Origin: Odoribacter sp. AF15-53 | GTDB lineage: Bacteria; Bacteroidota; Bacteroidia; Bacteroidales; Marinifilaceae | Assembly: GCF_003479425.1 (NCBI RefSeq) | Contig: NZ_QUHC01000002.1 | Span: 124,001 to 188,000 of the forward strand | Direction: 5' to 3' | DNA length: 64,000 nt | The notes under the pieces: model-generated | The model's database searches: none | Told to the model about the DNA's origin: nothing | The model's input: the letters and a program-made list of their open reading frames with translations, nothing else | Position numbers and translations under genes: made by a program | In this document: piece after piece, positions 33,495 to 44,300 of the stretch | How positions within the stretch are numbered: the stretch's first letter is position 1 | How the letters are laid out: each line of letters starts with the position of its first letter

Positions 33495-34799
33495 CGATAA
33501 CTCGGATACTTTCGCTTGATACAAAGCAGACAGTTTCCGGTCAACGGCATCAATATAACTACGTTGGAACTCCCGGAATTCAATCCCGGAAAGCGAACCG
33601 AGCTTGTATTTTTGCAAAGCGGCATCCAAGTTAGCCTCCGCCACGTCGGCACTCTCGATCTCGAAATTCACCATCAGCAGATTGTTCTCGTAAGTATTGT
33701 ACAACAAGGCCAAATCACCCAGAGTTTCTTTCTCGACCTCTTGGTATGAAAGTTCCGTGTTTTCCAATTCGAGTTTGGCATTCTTGATCTTTGTCCGATT
33801 CTGCAAACGGTTGAATATCGGTACATTCAACGAGAATCCCCAATAAAAACCGTTTGTCCGGTTCAGCGTGTTGTTAGACGAGGGAGAATCCGTTTTGTTA
33901 TAGTTATACCCGGAACTGAAATCCAGTGTCGGGAACAGCACGGCCCGGGTATTCTTCAAGTCCAATGCAGAAATCCTCTGGTCCTTTTTAGCCATCAATA
34001 AGGTTGTATTCCCCTGTAATGTCTTTGCCTCCAATGTACCTAAAGCTAACTGAGATCCCAACAGGATCGTGTCCTGCACGTAATTCACCAGTTGCAGGTC
34101 GGCATTCATTAATTTATTTAACGTAATATAAGCACTTTTCAACGCTTCTCTTTGCCGCATGTAAGCAGAACTGTCCGAGTTCAGATCTATTTTCGCTTGT
34201 CGAGCTTCCAATCCCGACAGATTTTTAATCTGATAACGAACCTGAGCTTCTTCATAGCGCTCGGTCGAAATCTCCAACGAGTGACGAACGGCAATCAATT
34301 TATGATGCTGTACCAACACGTTATAATAAGCGGAACTCACGTTTACAATCAGATTCTCCACGGCTTGCTGCACGGCAAGTTCTCCCATGGCCAGCAACTC
34401 TTTTTGTTTCTCGTGGGTGGTAAACATTTCCAGACCATCAAACAGACGCCAGTTCAAGGCGACCCCCGCCGTGTAATTATCCGTTTTCATGTCGGACACT
34501 TTATTCACTTCTCCCGCACTATTTTCCGTCTTCGAGTCATTCCGGGTCTGCGTTTGCTTAGCGTTGGCCTCCAACGTCGGCAGGAAGGTCGAATAATTCA
34601 AGTTATTTTTATCCATGCGAGCCTCGTTCCGGATAATCTTGATCGAAAAATTGGATTCCAAGGCTTTTTCCAAACACTCATCGAGGCTCACGCGCTGTTG
34701 CGCGTGGCAATTAAAAATTGAAAGTTGAAAATTGAAAATGAATAATAGAAGTACGGACTTCAAAACCATTCCTTTATATTGTATCTTTTGTTTCATCAT
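33447..34799 (-). CDS. TolC-family outer-membrane efflux protein
   Basis: 450 residues; outer-membrane channel of a tripartite efflux pump. The N-terminus is MMKQK then a hydrophobic signal to about residue 33 (FNCHAQ), followed by RVSLDECLEKALESNFSIKI, the usual start of TolC/OEP repeats. Two long helical hairpins follow (about 85-200 and 290-420), with SSAYYNVLVQ and DLALLYNTYENN. The hydrophobic part of the signal peptide (FIFNFQLSIFN) is encoded by a short A-rich repeat common in intergenic DNA of these bacteria. It lies 30 bp after the RND gene, so the set mfp-rnd-tolC is complete. Substrate range unknown. Confidence 0.95.
   Translation of the reverse strand: MMKQKIQYKGMVLKSVLLLFIFNFQLSIFNCHAQQRVSLDECLEKALESNFSIKIIRNEARMDKNNLNYSTFLPTLEANAKQTQTRNDSKTENSAGEVNKVSDMKTDNYTAGVALNWRLFDGLEMFTTHEKQKELLAMGELAVQQAVENLIVNVSSAYYNVLVQHHKLIAVRHSLEISTERYEEAQVRYQIKNLSGLEARQAKIDLNSDSSAYMRQREALKSAYITLNKLMNADLQLVNYVQDTILLGSQLALGTLEAKTLQGNTTLLMAKKDQRISALDLKNTRAVLFPTLDFSSGYNYNKTDSPSSNNTLNRTNGFYWGFSLNVPIFNRLQNRTKIKNAKLELENTELSYQEVEKETLGDLALLYNTYENNLLMVNFEIESADVAEANLDAALQKYKLGSLSGIEFREFQRSYIDAVDRKLSALYQAKVSELSLLLISGEIRNSLVME
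34709..34741. repeat. A-rich 7-11 bp repeat encoding part of the TolC signal peptide
   Basis: ATTGAAAA/ATTGAAAGTTGAAAATTG-type units on the plus strand; on the coding strand they give FNFQLSIFN in the signal helix. This pattern is common as intergenic repeat DNA in Bacteroidales (recall), so its place in a coding sequence is notable. Confidence 0.5.
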
Positions 34800-34829
34800 A
34801 ATTCACGTCATTCAAAATAGGGTTATCTT

Positions 34830-37800
34830 TTAATCTTCAATTTCCTCAATGATACGGACTTTTTTAGCTGACAGATAGGTGTAGATAGCCGGGATCACGA
34901 ACAAGGTCAACAGGGTGGAACAAACCATTCCCCCGACAACCGCTATACCCATGGCGACACGGCTCTCGGCTCCGGCTCCCGTGGCCATTGCCATCGGAAG
35001 GATACCCAATATCGTCGACAGACTGGTCATCAGAATCGGGCGCAAACGAGACACGGCCGAATCCTCGATCGCCTCCCGCATGGATAGACCTGCCGCCTTA
35101 CGCTGGTTGGCAAATTCCACGATCAAAATACCATTCTTCGAAACCAATCCGACCAACATAATGATACCGATTTGGCTGAAAATATTCATCGTCTGCCCGA
35201 AATACCACAAGGCAACCATGGCCCCGATCAATGCCAAAGGAACCGTAAACATGATAATCAACGGGTCGCGGAAACTCTCGAACTGTGCAGCAAGTACCAG
35301 GTAAATAAATACCAAGGCCAACATGAAAGCGAACATCAAACTGGAAGAACTTTCCACGAAGTCTTTAGAAGTTCCAGACAAAGTGGTTTTGAAGTCATCG
35401 CTCAACACTTCGTCAGCGATACGATCCATTTCCTCCAATCCTTGTGAAAGCGTTACTCCTTTCGCCAATCCGGCAGAAACAGTAGCCGATACGAAGCGAT
35501 CGTAACGATACAACTGGGGAGGCATGGAACTCTCGCTGATTGAAATCAAGTTATCCAAATGGATCAAATCCCCACTATTATTTCGCACGTAGATTCCTTT
35601 CAGGTCACTCGGCTTGTTCCGGTTCTCCCGATCCAACTGACTCAATATCTGGTATTGTTTTCCATTCATGATATAATACCCCACGCGCTGCTCGCTCATC
35701 GTCAACTGGAGGGTTCTGGCAATATCTTGCACGGAAACGCCCATACTGGCAGCCTTGTCACGATCTATGTTAATGGTCAATTCCGGTTTCGTGAATTTCA
35801 AATTCAAATCGGACGCCGAGAACTTGTCGCTCTTGTTCACTTCGTCCATAAACACGGGCAATATAGCTTTCAAGTCATCCAGATTTTTAGCCTGAATAAC
35901 GTACTCCACGGGAAGTCCACCCCGGCGTCCGCCGAACGTCTGTTGCTGCGATACCAGCGTACGTCCTCCCGTAAACTCCCGTACTTGAATTGCCAACTCG
36001 TCAGCAATCTCCTGTTGCGTACGATCCCGCTTGTCGGCATCCACCAACCACAATTGCAGGCTGGCCCGGTTGGTCTGTCCTCCCCCGATAAACTCGATCA
36101 CTTTTTCCTGTTCGGGTACGGTTTCCTCCACGAAAGAGGAAATCTCGTCGGCATACCGGCTCATGTACTCGTAAGTAGCCCCCTCCGGAGCCACGGAGTT
36201 CAAGCGAATATTCGAACGATCTTCCAAAGGAGCCATTTCCGAAGGTATCAATAACCAAAGCAGGTAGATGGATACACCGGATATTCCTAGTATGATTATA
36301 GACCAGTAACGTACTTTCAGAAAACCTCTCAACCAACGGCGATATACCCGGTTCATCCCTTCAAAGAAAGGTTCCGTTTTCCGGTAGAACCAGTTCTGTG
36401 CGGCAGTCCGGGTCAACAATTTCGTGGAGATCATCGGGGTAAAGGTCAGGGCCACGAAAGACGACACGCATACCGCCCCGGCAATAACCACGCTGAATTC
36501 CCGGAATAAACGTCCCGTGGTTCCTTCCAGAAAGACAATCGGGAAGAACACGGCTACCAACACGACCGTTGTGGCGATAACGGCAAAAAAGATCTCGTTC
36601 GCTCCCTTGAATCCGGCCTGTAAGGGAGTCATTCCCTGCTCAATCTTTGTGAAAATATTCTCCATCACCACGATAGCATCGTCCACCACCAGACCGATAG
36701 CCAGAACGACCGCCAGTAAGGTCAAGATATTAATCGTAAACCCGGCAATGTACATGATAAAGAAAGATGCGATCAAAGACACGGGGATTGCCAACACGGG
36801 GATCAACGTGGTACGCCAGCTTCGCAAGAAGAGGAAGATGATCAGAACGACCATGATAAAAGCCTCGAAAATCGTGTCCTGCACCTCGTTAATAGAACTT
36901 CGTATAAACACGGTGTTATCAAAAGCGATCGTTGCATCTACATCCTCCGGCAGGTCCTTCTCCAAATCTTTCATCACCACGTACGCCCGATCGGCAATAT
37001 CAATATAGTTCGCTCCGGGCTGGGGTATCAAAGCACACATCACCATCGGGACCCCGTTACGTTTGGCAATACTACGAGTATTCTCGGCATCCACTTCCGC
37101 GGAACCGATATCCTTGAAGCGAACGATCTTCGATCCCTCCCTTGAGATAACCAGGTTATTAAAGTCGTCAATTGACATCAAACGCCCCAACGTACGAATC
37201 GTCAATTCGGTATTATCTCCCTCCACGCGTCCGGAAGGTAACTCTATATTTTCTTTCTCCACGGCAGACTGCACGTCCATCGGGGTCAAACGATGCGCGG
37301 CCAACAAGGCCGGGTCCATACGCAATCGCACGGAATAACGCTTTTCTCCCCAGATATCCACGCTACTCACGCCGGGAATAGTCTGCAATCGTTCTTTATA
37401 ATAACGTTCGGCATAAGTACTCAAATCAATCAACGAACGTTGACCGCTTCGCAAAGAGACCGCGAAAATCGGCTGGGCATCCGCATCCGCCTTGTACACG
37501 GTCGGGGGATCAATATCCTGAGGCAATCGGCGCAACGTACCGGACACTTTATCACGCACGTCATTAGCTGCCGTCTCCAAATCCACGCTTAACTCGAATT
37601 CAATCGTGATCCGGCTCTGCCCGTCACGGCTCGTACTGCTCAAGGAACGAATTCCCTGAATACCGTTAATAGCCGACTCCAAGGGTTCGGTTATCTGAGT
37701 CTCGATCACGTCGGCATTCGCACCCACGAATGAAGTTGACACGGATATCACCGGGGGGTCCACGCTCGGATAGTCACGCACTCCCAAATATAACAACCCG

Positions 37801-37880
37801 ATAGAACCGACAATAACCAAAAGCAAATTAAGCACAGTCGCCAACACGGGACGTTTTATACAGGTTGAAGATAAACTCAT
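34830..37880 (-). CDS. RND-family efflux transporter, AcrB/HAE1-like inner-membrane subunit
   Basis: 1016 residues, typical for HAE1 pumps. Twelve membrane helices in the 1+5, 1+5 layout: TM1 at about 12-31, a large periplasmic loop, then five helices from about 335, with the duplicate in the second half. The proton-relay aspartates appear in TM4 as GLVVDDAIVVMEN. The second-half motif GLVSKNGILIVEFAN and the DRDKAASMG and GRL-like porter segments are present. It probably exports drugs, bile salts or fatty acids using the proton gradient; the specificity cannot be read. The neighbouring mfp gene (upstream) and tolC gene (downstream) complete the pump. Confidence 0.97.
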   Translation of the reverse strand: MSLSSTCIKRPVLATVLNLLLVIVGSIGLLYLGVRDYPSVDPPVISVSTSFVGANADVIETQITEPLESAINGIQGIRSLSSTSRDGQSRITIEFELSVDLETAANDVRDKVSGTLRRLPQDIDPPTVYKADADAQPIFAVSLRSGQRSLIDLSTYAERYYKERLQTIPGVSSVDIWGEKRYSVRLRMDPALLAAHRLTPMDVQSAVEKENIELPSGRVEGDNTELTIRTLGRLMSIDDFNNLVISREGSKIVRFKDIGSAEVDAENTRSIAKRNGVPMVMCALIPQPGANYIDIADRAYVVMKDLEKDLPEDVDATIAFDNTVFIRSSINEVQDTIFEAFIMVVLIIFLFLRSWRTTLIPVLAIPVSLIASFFIMYIAGFTINILTLLAVVLAIGLVVDDAIVVMENIFTKIEQGMTPLQAGFKGANEIFFAVIATTVVLVAVFFPIVFLEGTTGRLFREFSVVIAGAVCVSSFVALTFTPMISTKLLTRTAAQNWFYRKTEPFFEGMNRVYRRWLRGFLKVRYWSIIILGISGVSIYLLWLLIPSEMAPLEDRSNIRLNSVAPEGATYEYMSRYADEISSFVEETVPEQEKVIEFIGGGQTNRASLQLWLVDADKRDRTQQEIADELAIQVREFTGGRTLVSQQQTFGGRRGGLPVEYVIQAKNLDDLKAILPVFMDEVNKSDKFSASDLNLKFTKPELTINIDRDKAASMGVSVQDIARTLQLTMSEQRVGYYIMNGKQYQILSQLDRENRNKPSDLKGIYVRNNSGDLIHLDNLISISESSMPPQLYRYDRFVSATVSAGLAKGVTLSQGLEEMDRIADEVLSDDFKTTLSGTSKDFVESSSSLMFAFMLALVFIYLVLAAQFESFRDPLIIMFTVPLALIGAMVALWYFGQTMNIFSQIGIIMLVGLVSKNGILIVEFANQRKAAGLSMREAIEDSAVSRLRPILMTSLSTILGILPMAMATGAGAESRVAMGIAVVGGMVCSTLLTLFVIPAIYTYLSAKKVRIIEEIED

Positions 37881-37884
37881 TTAA

Positions 37885-38055
37885 TTTTAGATTTAATGAT
37901 TTTAGATTTTAGATTGCAAAAGCCTACTAATTTTTTGATTTATGATTTCCGATCAAGTGATTCTATTGATTCTGTGATCAAGTGATTCCAACCGTACGAC
38001 TCTCTCGCTCTTTGTCAATAATCACCAAATCATTGAATCGCCAATCAATGAATTT
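37885..38055. repeat. Dispersed low-complexity intergenic repeat, copy 1
   Basis: Between mfp and rnd. It begins with GATTTTAGATTT-like units, then GATTCTGTGATCAAGTGATTCC, CCGTACGA, and AATAATCACC-N-ATCATTGAATCG. It shares the order of these blocks with copy 2 and may form a long imperfect hairpin. Confidence 0.55.
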
Positions 38056-38056
38056 A

Positions 38057-39133
38057 TTAATTGTTCACCGTGACACTTACCACCATTCCTTCCCTTAATT
38101 GCATCAGCCCTCCGGTCAGCACGGTGTCCCCGACTTGAATACCGGAAGTGACTTCCACGTATTTGGAATCCCGGCTATCCGTTTCCACGGGTACACTGGT
38201 TGCCTTTTTATTTTTCACCACCCACAAACGTTTACCGCCCATTTCCGGCACGACAGCCTCGGTCGGGATAAGCATGTATTCCAATCCCTCCTCGGTCCTC
38301 AAATCCCCTTTCACGAACATCCCCGCTACCAAATTTTTAGTATTCCGGTAACGTGCCCGCAAATTAATAGTGTGTGTTGACACGTCGGATTGTGGATCAA
38401 CGGCATAAACCTCGGCCTCTATCGTGTAATCCAACCCGCTGGGTTGGAACGAAATTTTCCGGCCGATCAAAGGCACGTCAATATATTTCTCGGGAATCGA
38501 GAATTCTACTTTTAAATAAGAATTATCGACTATCGTCGATACCTTCGTACTGGGTTGCAAATAACTCCCCTCGCTCACGGACCGGAATCCCATTCGCCCA
38601 TCAAAAGGAGCCCGAATTTCAGTACGTGCAATTTTCACCTTTAACAATTCGATATCCGCCAAGTTCATATTATACTCGGTTTCCAACTGTTGGAATTCCT
38701 CCAGACTGATAGACTCCCGTTTTAACAAAACCCGCTGCCGTTCCAACTTGGCGGCAAGCTGTTTATCCTGAAACTCGGCCCGGGACAACTGGGCCTGCAA
38801 GTCCGAATCATCCACTTTAACCAGTAATGTACCTTTTTTGACCAAAGTTCCTTCTTCGAAAGCGATCTTCACCACTTTACCCGCAGTTTCCGAAACGAGT
38901 TCGACCTCCTCGTTCGCCACCAACAATCCAGTCAAGGGAATACCGTTCGTGGACGTGGATAGGGAAGCGATCACTCCTGTTACCGGCAAAGCGCCCCGCA
39001 CCGCGGTCTTGGGAGCGGATGTAGACGTTGACTTACTTTTATCTGAAGAAAAATCTAAACGAGGTATTAGTATCGCCCCCACAACAACAACGGGGATACC
39101 AATTTGTAAAACTCTCTTTAACCCTTTGTTCAT
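38057..39133 (-). CDS. RND efflux periplasmic adaptor (membrane-fusion protein)
   Basis: 358 residues. N-terminal membrane anchor (about 8-24), then the lipoyl/barrel-sandwich halves (VELVSETAGKVVKIAFEEG and APFDGRMGFRSVSEG) on either side of a coiled-coil hairpin at about 100-155 (LQAQLSRAEFQDKQLAAKLE). A beta-barrel and membrane-proximal domain follow, ending LREGMVVSVTVNN. It bridges the RND pump and the TolC channel. It is the first gene of the operon; 176 bp, filled by a dispersed low-complexity repeat, separate it from the rnd gene. I could not find a clear promoter in the 151 bp before it. Confidence 0.96.
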   Translation of the reverse strand: MNKGLKRVLQIGIPVVVVGAILIPRLDFSSDKSKSTSTSAPKTAVRGALPVTGVIASLSTSTNGIPLTGLLVANEEVELVSETAGKVVKIAFEEGTLVKKGTLLVKVDDSDLQAQLSRAEFQDKQLAAKLERQRVLLKRESISLEEFQQLETEYNMNLADIELLKVKIARTEIRAPFDGRMGFRSVSEGSYLQPSTKVSTIVDNSYLKVEFSIPEKYIDVPLIGRKISFQPSGLDYTIEAEVYAVDPQSDVSTHTINLRARYRNTKNLVAGMFVKGDLRTEEGLEYMLIPTEAVVPEMGGKRLWVVKNKKATSVPVETDSRDSKYVEVTSGIQVGDTVLTGGLMQLREGMVVSVTVNN

Positions 39134-39284
39134 ATTTAATAAATTACATGCAATTACATTCCTGTGTCAGCCAAGCGTTCACAAGCATTCACGACACTGT
39201 TGTTAAGACATCAAATATCCCCAAAAGTTTATCAACAAACAGTTAAGAGTTTGTTAAATTAAAGAGAGGTTTCACACTTTTTAT

Positions 39285-40211
39285 TTAAAACCAGTGTTTC
39301 CATTTAAACACGATGTAACCGAACACGGAAAAGAGGATCGAGATCACGATCACGATCAAAAAACCGTAAGGATTCTCTTCCAGCGAATTCGGAACATTCA
39401 TCCCGTACAAACTAGCGATCAGGGTTGGTAACATGAGTATAATCGAAATAGAGGTCATTCGCTTCATCACGATATTCAGGTTATTGGAAATAACAGAAGC
39501 GTAAGCATCCATCGTCCCGCTCAAGATATCGCTGTAGATACGGGCAGAATCCTGCGCCTGTCTCAATTCGATTTCCACGTCCTCCACCAAATCCTCGTCA
39601 AAGAACTGACGTTGCACTTTCAGATTTTTCATCTTGATCAACAAGTTATCGTTCCCCCGCAAAGAAGTAATAAAGAAGACCAACGATTTCTCGATTTTCA
39701 ACAACCGCTGCAACTCCTCGTTACGAATAGAACGCTCCAGCTCGACCTCAGCCATGTGCATCTGGGTATTAATCTGTTTCAGATATTTCAAATACCACAC
39801 GGAAGCGGACAGGAACAAACGGAATACCAGATCCCAATTATTGGCAATCTCCAAGTTTTTCCGGATCACGTAATTGATAAAGTCGGGTATCATTTCCGTC
39901 CCGTAGTAACACACGGTCACGAAGACATCTCCCTTCACGATAATACCCAAAGGCACCGTGATAAAAGGTATACTTGTATCAATAGATTTAAACGGGATAC
40001 GCAGAATCATCAGCGTCCACCCCTCTTCCACCTCCAAACGGGAACGCTCGTCCACGTCCTCGATGTCATCAATAAAAGCTTCCGGAACACCCATTTCGTC
40101 GATCAGGTAGCGAAGATCTTCCTGAGTTGGTGAAACAACATTAATCCAGCAATTCGGTTCCCATGCTTTCTTCTCCAAGAACCCTACTTTACCCATTAGG
40201 AAAGTTCTCAT
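39285..40211 (-). CDS. corA: CorA-family magnesium/cobalt transporter
   Basis: 308 residues. Cytoplasmic alpha/beta domain, long stalk helix (about 150-245), and two C-terminal membrane helices with the signature YGMN at 269-272 at the end of the first one, followed by an acidic loop (NSLEENPYG). The C-terminus is positively charged (FKWKHWF), as in CorA. It forms a homopentameric Mg2+ channel in the inner membrane. The leader is about 100 nt if the TATTTTTG box at 40319-40326 is used, and contains a stable hairpin at 40233-40265 that could sense magnesium; this is inference. Confidence 0.95.
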   Translation of the reverse strand: MRTFLMGKVGFLEKKAWEPNCWINVVSPTQEDLRYLIDEMGVPEAFIDDIEDVDERSRLEVEEGWTLMILRIPFKSIDTSIPFITVPLGIIVKGDVFVTVCYYGTEMIPDFINYVIRKNLEIANNWDLVFRLFLSASVWYLKYLKQINTQMHMAEVELERSIRNEELQRLLKIEKSLVFFITSLRGNDNLLIKMKNLKVQRQFFDEDLVEDVEIELRQAQDSARIYSDILSGTMDAYASVISNNLNIVMKRMTSISIILMLPTLIASLYGMNVPNSLEENPYGFLIVIVISILFSVFGYIVFKWKHWF

Positions 40212-40232
40212 AATAATCCTCCTTCAATTTAC

Positions 40233-40265
40233 GAATAGAGGCTTTTTTTCCGAGAACCCCTATTC
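40233..40265 (-). promoter_or_regulatory. Hairpin in corA leader
   Basis: GAATAGAGG (40233-40241) pairs with CCCCTATTC (40257-40265), ending 22 nt before the corA ATG. Together with the TATTTTTG box at 40319-40326 it suggests a structured leader of about 100 nt. It does not match any magnesium riboswitch I can recognise. Confidence 0.35.
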
Positions 40266-40318
40266 AGATTAATACTGTTGATGATAGTCGTCCATATCTT
40301 GTTCTATGAATTTTGCCA

Positions 40319-40326
40319 CAAAAATA
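40319..40326 (-). promoter_or_regulatory. -7 box for corA
   Basis: TATTTTTG on the minus strand about 108 nt upstream of the corA ATG; no -33 TTG at the standard spacing. Weak evidence on its own. Confidence 0.35.
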
Positions 40327-40362
40327 AACTTTTATTTTCAGTTCGAACCTTTTGAAGGTGAA

Positions 40363-41370
40363 TTATTTTTTCAAATCAATAAATACCGGAAGATGATCAC
40401 TATACCCCCCGATATACCGAGGCCCCCGGTATGTCGGTTTCGGACGAATTCCAAACATTCCACGTTCTTCCTCCATCAAGAACCCGGCGTCATAAACACT
40501 CATCTTTCGGGATGCCCGCACCCCAGACTCCCCGTTCAACAGGCTACCGGAAACAATCACGTGATCCAATGTCTGCCATTCCCCCCGGTAGCGGTAACTA
40601 CCGTAAGGTTTCCCCAAGAGATAATATCCGGTATTATACAATGCCCCAGATTCAAGCATCCCGTCATCCGGCTTTCGGGCTTTCAATACCTGTTGGGCCG
40701 GGGTATCCGCTCGCCCATTCAAATCTCCCATGATCACGATCATCGCTCCCGGGTGCGTATTTTGTATCGAATCAACCTTCTGCCTCACCACCGAAGCTGC
40801 CTTCACCCGCTTCCATTCACTTTTGGCCTCGCCCCCTCTCATGGAAGGAAAATGACAAACAAAAAAATGAACCGTATCACGTTCTCTCATGATCCCTTCA
40901 CAATAGAGAATATCCCGAGTGGTCTCTCCCGCCTTCAAACGCACGGGAAAAAAACAAGCATGTATCACCCGGAACAAATCCTCCCGGTAAAGCAGGGCAA
41001 CATCTATCCCCCTCCGATCGGGAGAATCGGCATGCACGATTCCATACTTCCCGTCCGACAACCCGGTCTTCCCGATCAGGTCTGACAAGACCGAACGATT
41101 TTCGACTTCACTCAACCCGATAATTCCGGGCAAATCACCTTCCCCGACCCCGATCAACGCTTTTGAAAGATGCAACAATTTTCGAGTGTAACGCTCCCGG
41201 GACCAATGCTGCCTTCCCTTGGGAGTGAAATCATCATCTGCCGTCAAGGAATCATTCCGGGTATCAAACAAATTTTCCACGTTATAAAACACCACCCGAA
41301 CCCTTTCGATCTTCTGCCCCGGGAGCAGAATCGGAACCAAAAGTAACAATATACTCGCTTTTAACAACAT
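40363..41370 (-). CDS. Endonuclease/exonuclease/phosphatase-family protein, secreted
   Basis: 335 residues. N-terminal signal peptide (LLLLVPILLPGQ, to about 19), then the fold's metal and phosphate motifs: FYNVENLFD, GLSEVENRSVL (metal-binding Glu), RRGIDVALLY, MGDLNGRAD and the terminal SDHLPV (catalytic Asp-His). The enzyme may cleave nucleic acid or phosphoester substrates outside the cytoplasm. It starts 2 bp after the hybrid histidine kinase gene, so it shares that transcript; whether the kinase regulates it is not known. Confidence 0.93.
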   Translation of the reverse strand: MLLKASILLLLVPILLPGQKIERVRVVFYNVENLFDTRNDSLTADDDFTPKGRQHWSRERYTRKLLHLSKALIGVGEGDLPGIIGLSEVENRSVLSDLIGKTGLSDGKYGIVHADSPDRRGIDVALLYREDLFRVIHACFFPVRLKAGETTRDILYCEGIMRERDTVHFFVCHFPSMRGGEAKSEWKRVKAASVVRQKVDSIQNTHPGAMIVIMGDLNGRADTPAQQVLKARKPDDGMLESGALYNTGYYLLGKPYGSYRYRGEWQTLDHVIVSGSLLNGESGVRASRKMSVYDAGFLMEEERGMFGIRPKPTYRGPRYIGGYSDHLPVFIDLKK

Positions 41371-41372
41371 CC

Positions 41373-44300
41373 CTAAAGCAAGATGAGATGTTTCTCCAGT
41401 AAACTCATAATTTTGTTTTTCAACAGACTGGCATTAATCGGTTTGGCCGTGTAACCACTAAAACCGCTGGCCATAATCTTCTCCTCATCGGACGCGTAAG
41501 CATAAGCCGTAACCGCGATCACCGGCACAGAATCCGAATGCTTACGGATCTCCTGCACCGCCTGAAAACCGTTCAGTTCCGGCATATTGATATCCATCAA
41601 CACCAAATGCGGCTCATGCTCTTTAAACAATTCAACAGCCTCCAACCCGTTCCACGCGTGAATCAGATTATAATCCTTCTTCAGGATAGACTCAAAAAGC
41701 ATGTAATTACTCGGATTATCCTCGGCAATCAATATTTTAAGTTTGCTTTTCTCGACAATCTGTTGAGCCACCGTCTCTTTTTTCTCTTCTTGTATCTGCA
41801 ACTTCACGGCACTATAGGGTATCGTAAACCAGAACGTGGTACCTTGTCCGAGTTCCGATTCGACCCCGATCTTCCCACCCATACGTTCCACGATTGTCTT
41901 GCAAATAGACAAACCGAGTCCCGTACCTTGGGCAAAACTGTTCAACTTGACGAAACGATCAAACACCGCATCCTTTTTATCCGGGGCAATACCGCATCCC
42001 GTATCGGAAACATAGAAATAAAGAGAATCTTTTTCCAACAAATGATAACCAAAACGAATACTCCCCTTTTCAGTGAATTTTATCGCGTTGGTAACCAAAT
42101 TGGTAATCACCTGAGTCAACCTGTTCCTCTCGGAACGGATACAACATTCCGGCAAACAATCTTCAAAATGGATGACAACAGCCGAGGAAGTCAAACGCAA
42201 GGAAGTTGACTGTTCCAACTCGTGCAACAAAGCGTTTAAATCGAACTCGGAGTACACAAATTCCATCGTACCCGATTCTATTTTGGAAAGGTCAAGAATA
42301 TCACTGATCAACTGTAATAGCAACGTGTTATTATTCTCGATAATATTAATGTATTCTCTTTTCTCTTCCTCAACATCCGTGGACGCCAATATATTCGAGA
42401 ACCCAACGATTGCATTCAGAGGAGTACGAATCTCGTGGCTCATGTTGGCCAAAAACGCAGATTTCAAACGATTGGATTCCTCCGCGTGTTCCTTCGCTTC
42501 CCGTAACGCCAACTCCATGCGCTTTCGTCCCGTGATGATCACCGACGAACCGACCAGAGACAAGGGTTTTCCGTCCGCATCCCTCTGGTCAATAGCTGCC
42601 TGTGCTTCCACCCACTCGTAAGAATAATGATGATCGCTCCGGTCCAGCACCCGATACTCCTCTCTTATTTTATTGACCTTTCCCGCTATCAACGCGGTAT
42701 AAGCGATCCGAACCCGGTCTCGATCCTCCCGATGAATTTTAGAGAAATATTGATCCTCCGGAACAGACAAAGAAACTTCGCTAGCACCACAATGTTTTAA
42801 TTCTATCGGACGATTTACATCACACATCACCGTGTGACTCTCCAGATCCCAACGCCAGGGAGTTATACTAGCCACGTCAAGAGCCATCGACAATTTATCG
42901 TTCACGGCTTCCAGCATAGATTTCGTTTTCCGCAAATCGGTCACGTCCACGCAGAATATATCCACCATTCCTTTTTCCATCGAAGCAATACTCAGCACCT
43001 CGTAGTATTTTTGGGTGGCTTTATGATAATACTCTACCGTGAAAGACATCTTCTCGGCAAACATTTTCTTATACAATATGACAAATTCCGAGAAGCGATT
43101 ATTCGACAATTCATCCCCCTTTTTCCCCACGACAAAATCCCTTGTTGCAAAACATTTCTCAAACATCGGATTCACCTCTTCTATCTGATAATTCACGATC
43201 TCTCCCCGGGCATCATAAATCAACCGGTGTTTCATGTAGGCAAGCGGCATATTCGTGAAGAGAGCCTTGTATTTCTGAAGCAACAACATCTCCCTGTCAT
43301 GCATACCTTTTTCCTTTTTCAAAAGTCGCACCCGAATCCACATCAGATAAGTCACGAACAATAAAATGGCGATCACAAGCAACATATAGCGAGACTTCTC
43401 CCAAAAACTTTCCGGGGCAAAAAAATAAATAGCATTATCCGGATACAAAGATGTCGGAATCCCGGCTTTTTGAAGCATCGGATAACATAAATAATACTTC
43501 GATTCGCCCGCCATTTGATTAGGGATATTCCGAGCCTCATTCTTCACGAGAACCTCCCTTACCGTCTTGGCCACGGTATGTCCGAAATCCGATCCCAAAT
43601 AGAAATATCCTCCGGCAAGCTCCCCGTTAGTAACACCCACGTCCTTCAACGTAAAGACCGGGTGATTATCAAAATGACTGATCGTCCGGTGGTTATTGGA
43701 AGAAAGGTATTTATTACCAGCGAGAACATTCCGCTGGAACCACGAATAATAAAGAACGCCTACTTTTTGAATATCGAAAGAATAAATAGAATCCAGCATA
43801 CGATCCATGCTTATCTGGCCCTCGACAAAATAAGAAACTTCAAGATCCGGAAAATATTCCTTACACACTTGTCGCATATTATATCTCACCTGACAACTTA
43901 TATAACGCTCATCAGATATCAACACGATTTTTTCCATCTGAGGCAATAACAACCTCATCTCATCAATGGTCTCCTTTATATATATCGGACATTCAATCAA
44001 AGTCACGTCCATCCCCTTCAGCATATCGTTCAACGGGATGATATTATCAGGAGTGATCTCTTTTTTTTGATAAAGAACATTCAAAGGACTCACGTAAAAT
44101 TCTTGCGCGCACAACACGACGGGAACATCTTTCCAGATCCCGTCAAAAAATTCCCTGAAAACACACAACGCACTATTCCCCAACACGACAATACACGAGG
44201 GTTTGGAACTATATTTTGTCAGTACGTACTCTCTCCTTTCCTCGGCCCCCGTCTCGTCATCCACCAGAAGCATGTTGAGGGATTCCACACAAACATCCTC

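Noticed and set aside
36424..37008. 194-codon ORF antisense to the RND gene, and similar long antisense ORFs (for example 29155-29643, 31736-32341)
   Set aside because: They lie fully opposite strong genes, have low-complexity or basic composition and no family features; they are shadows of the real coding frames.
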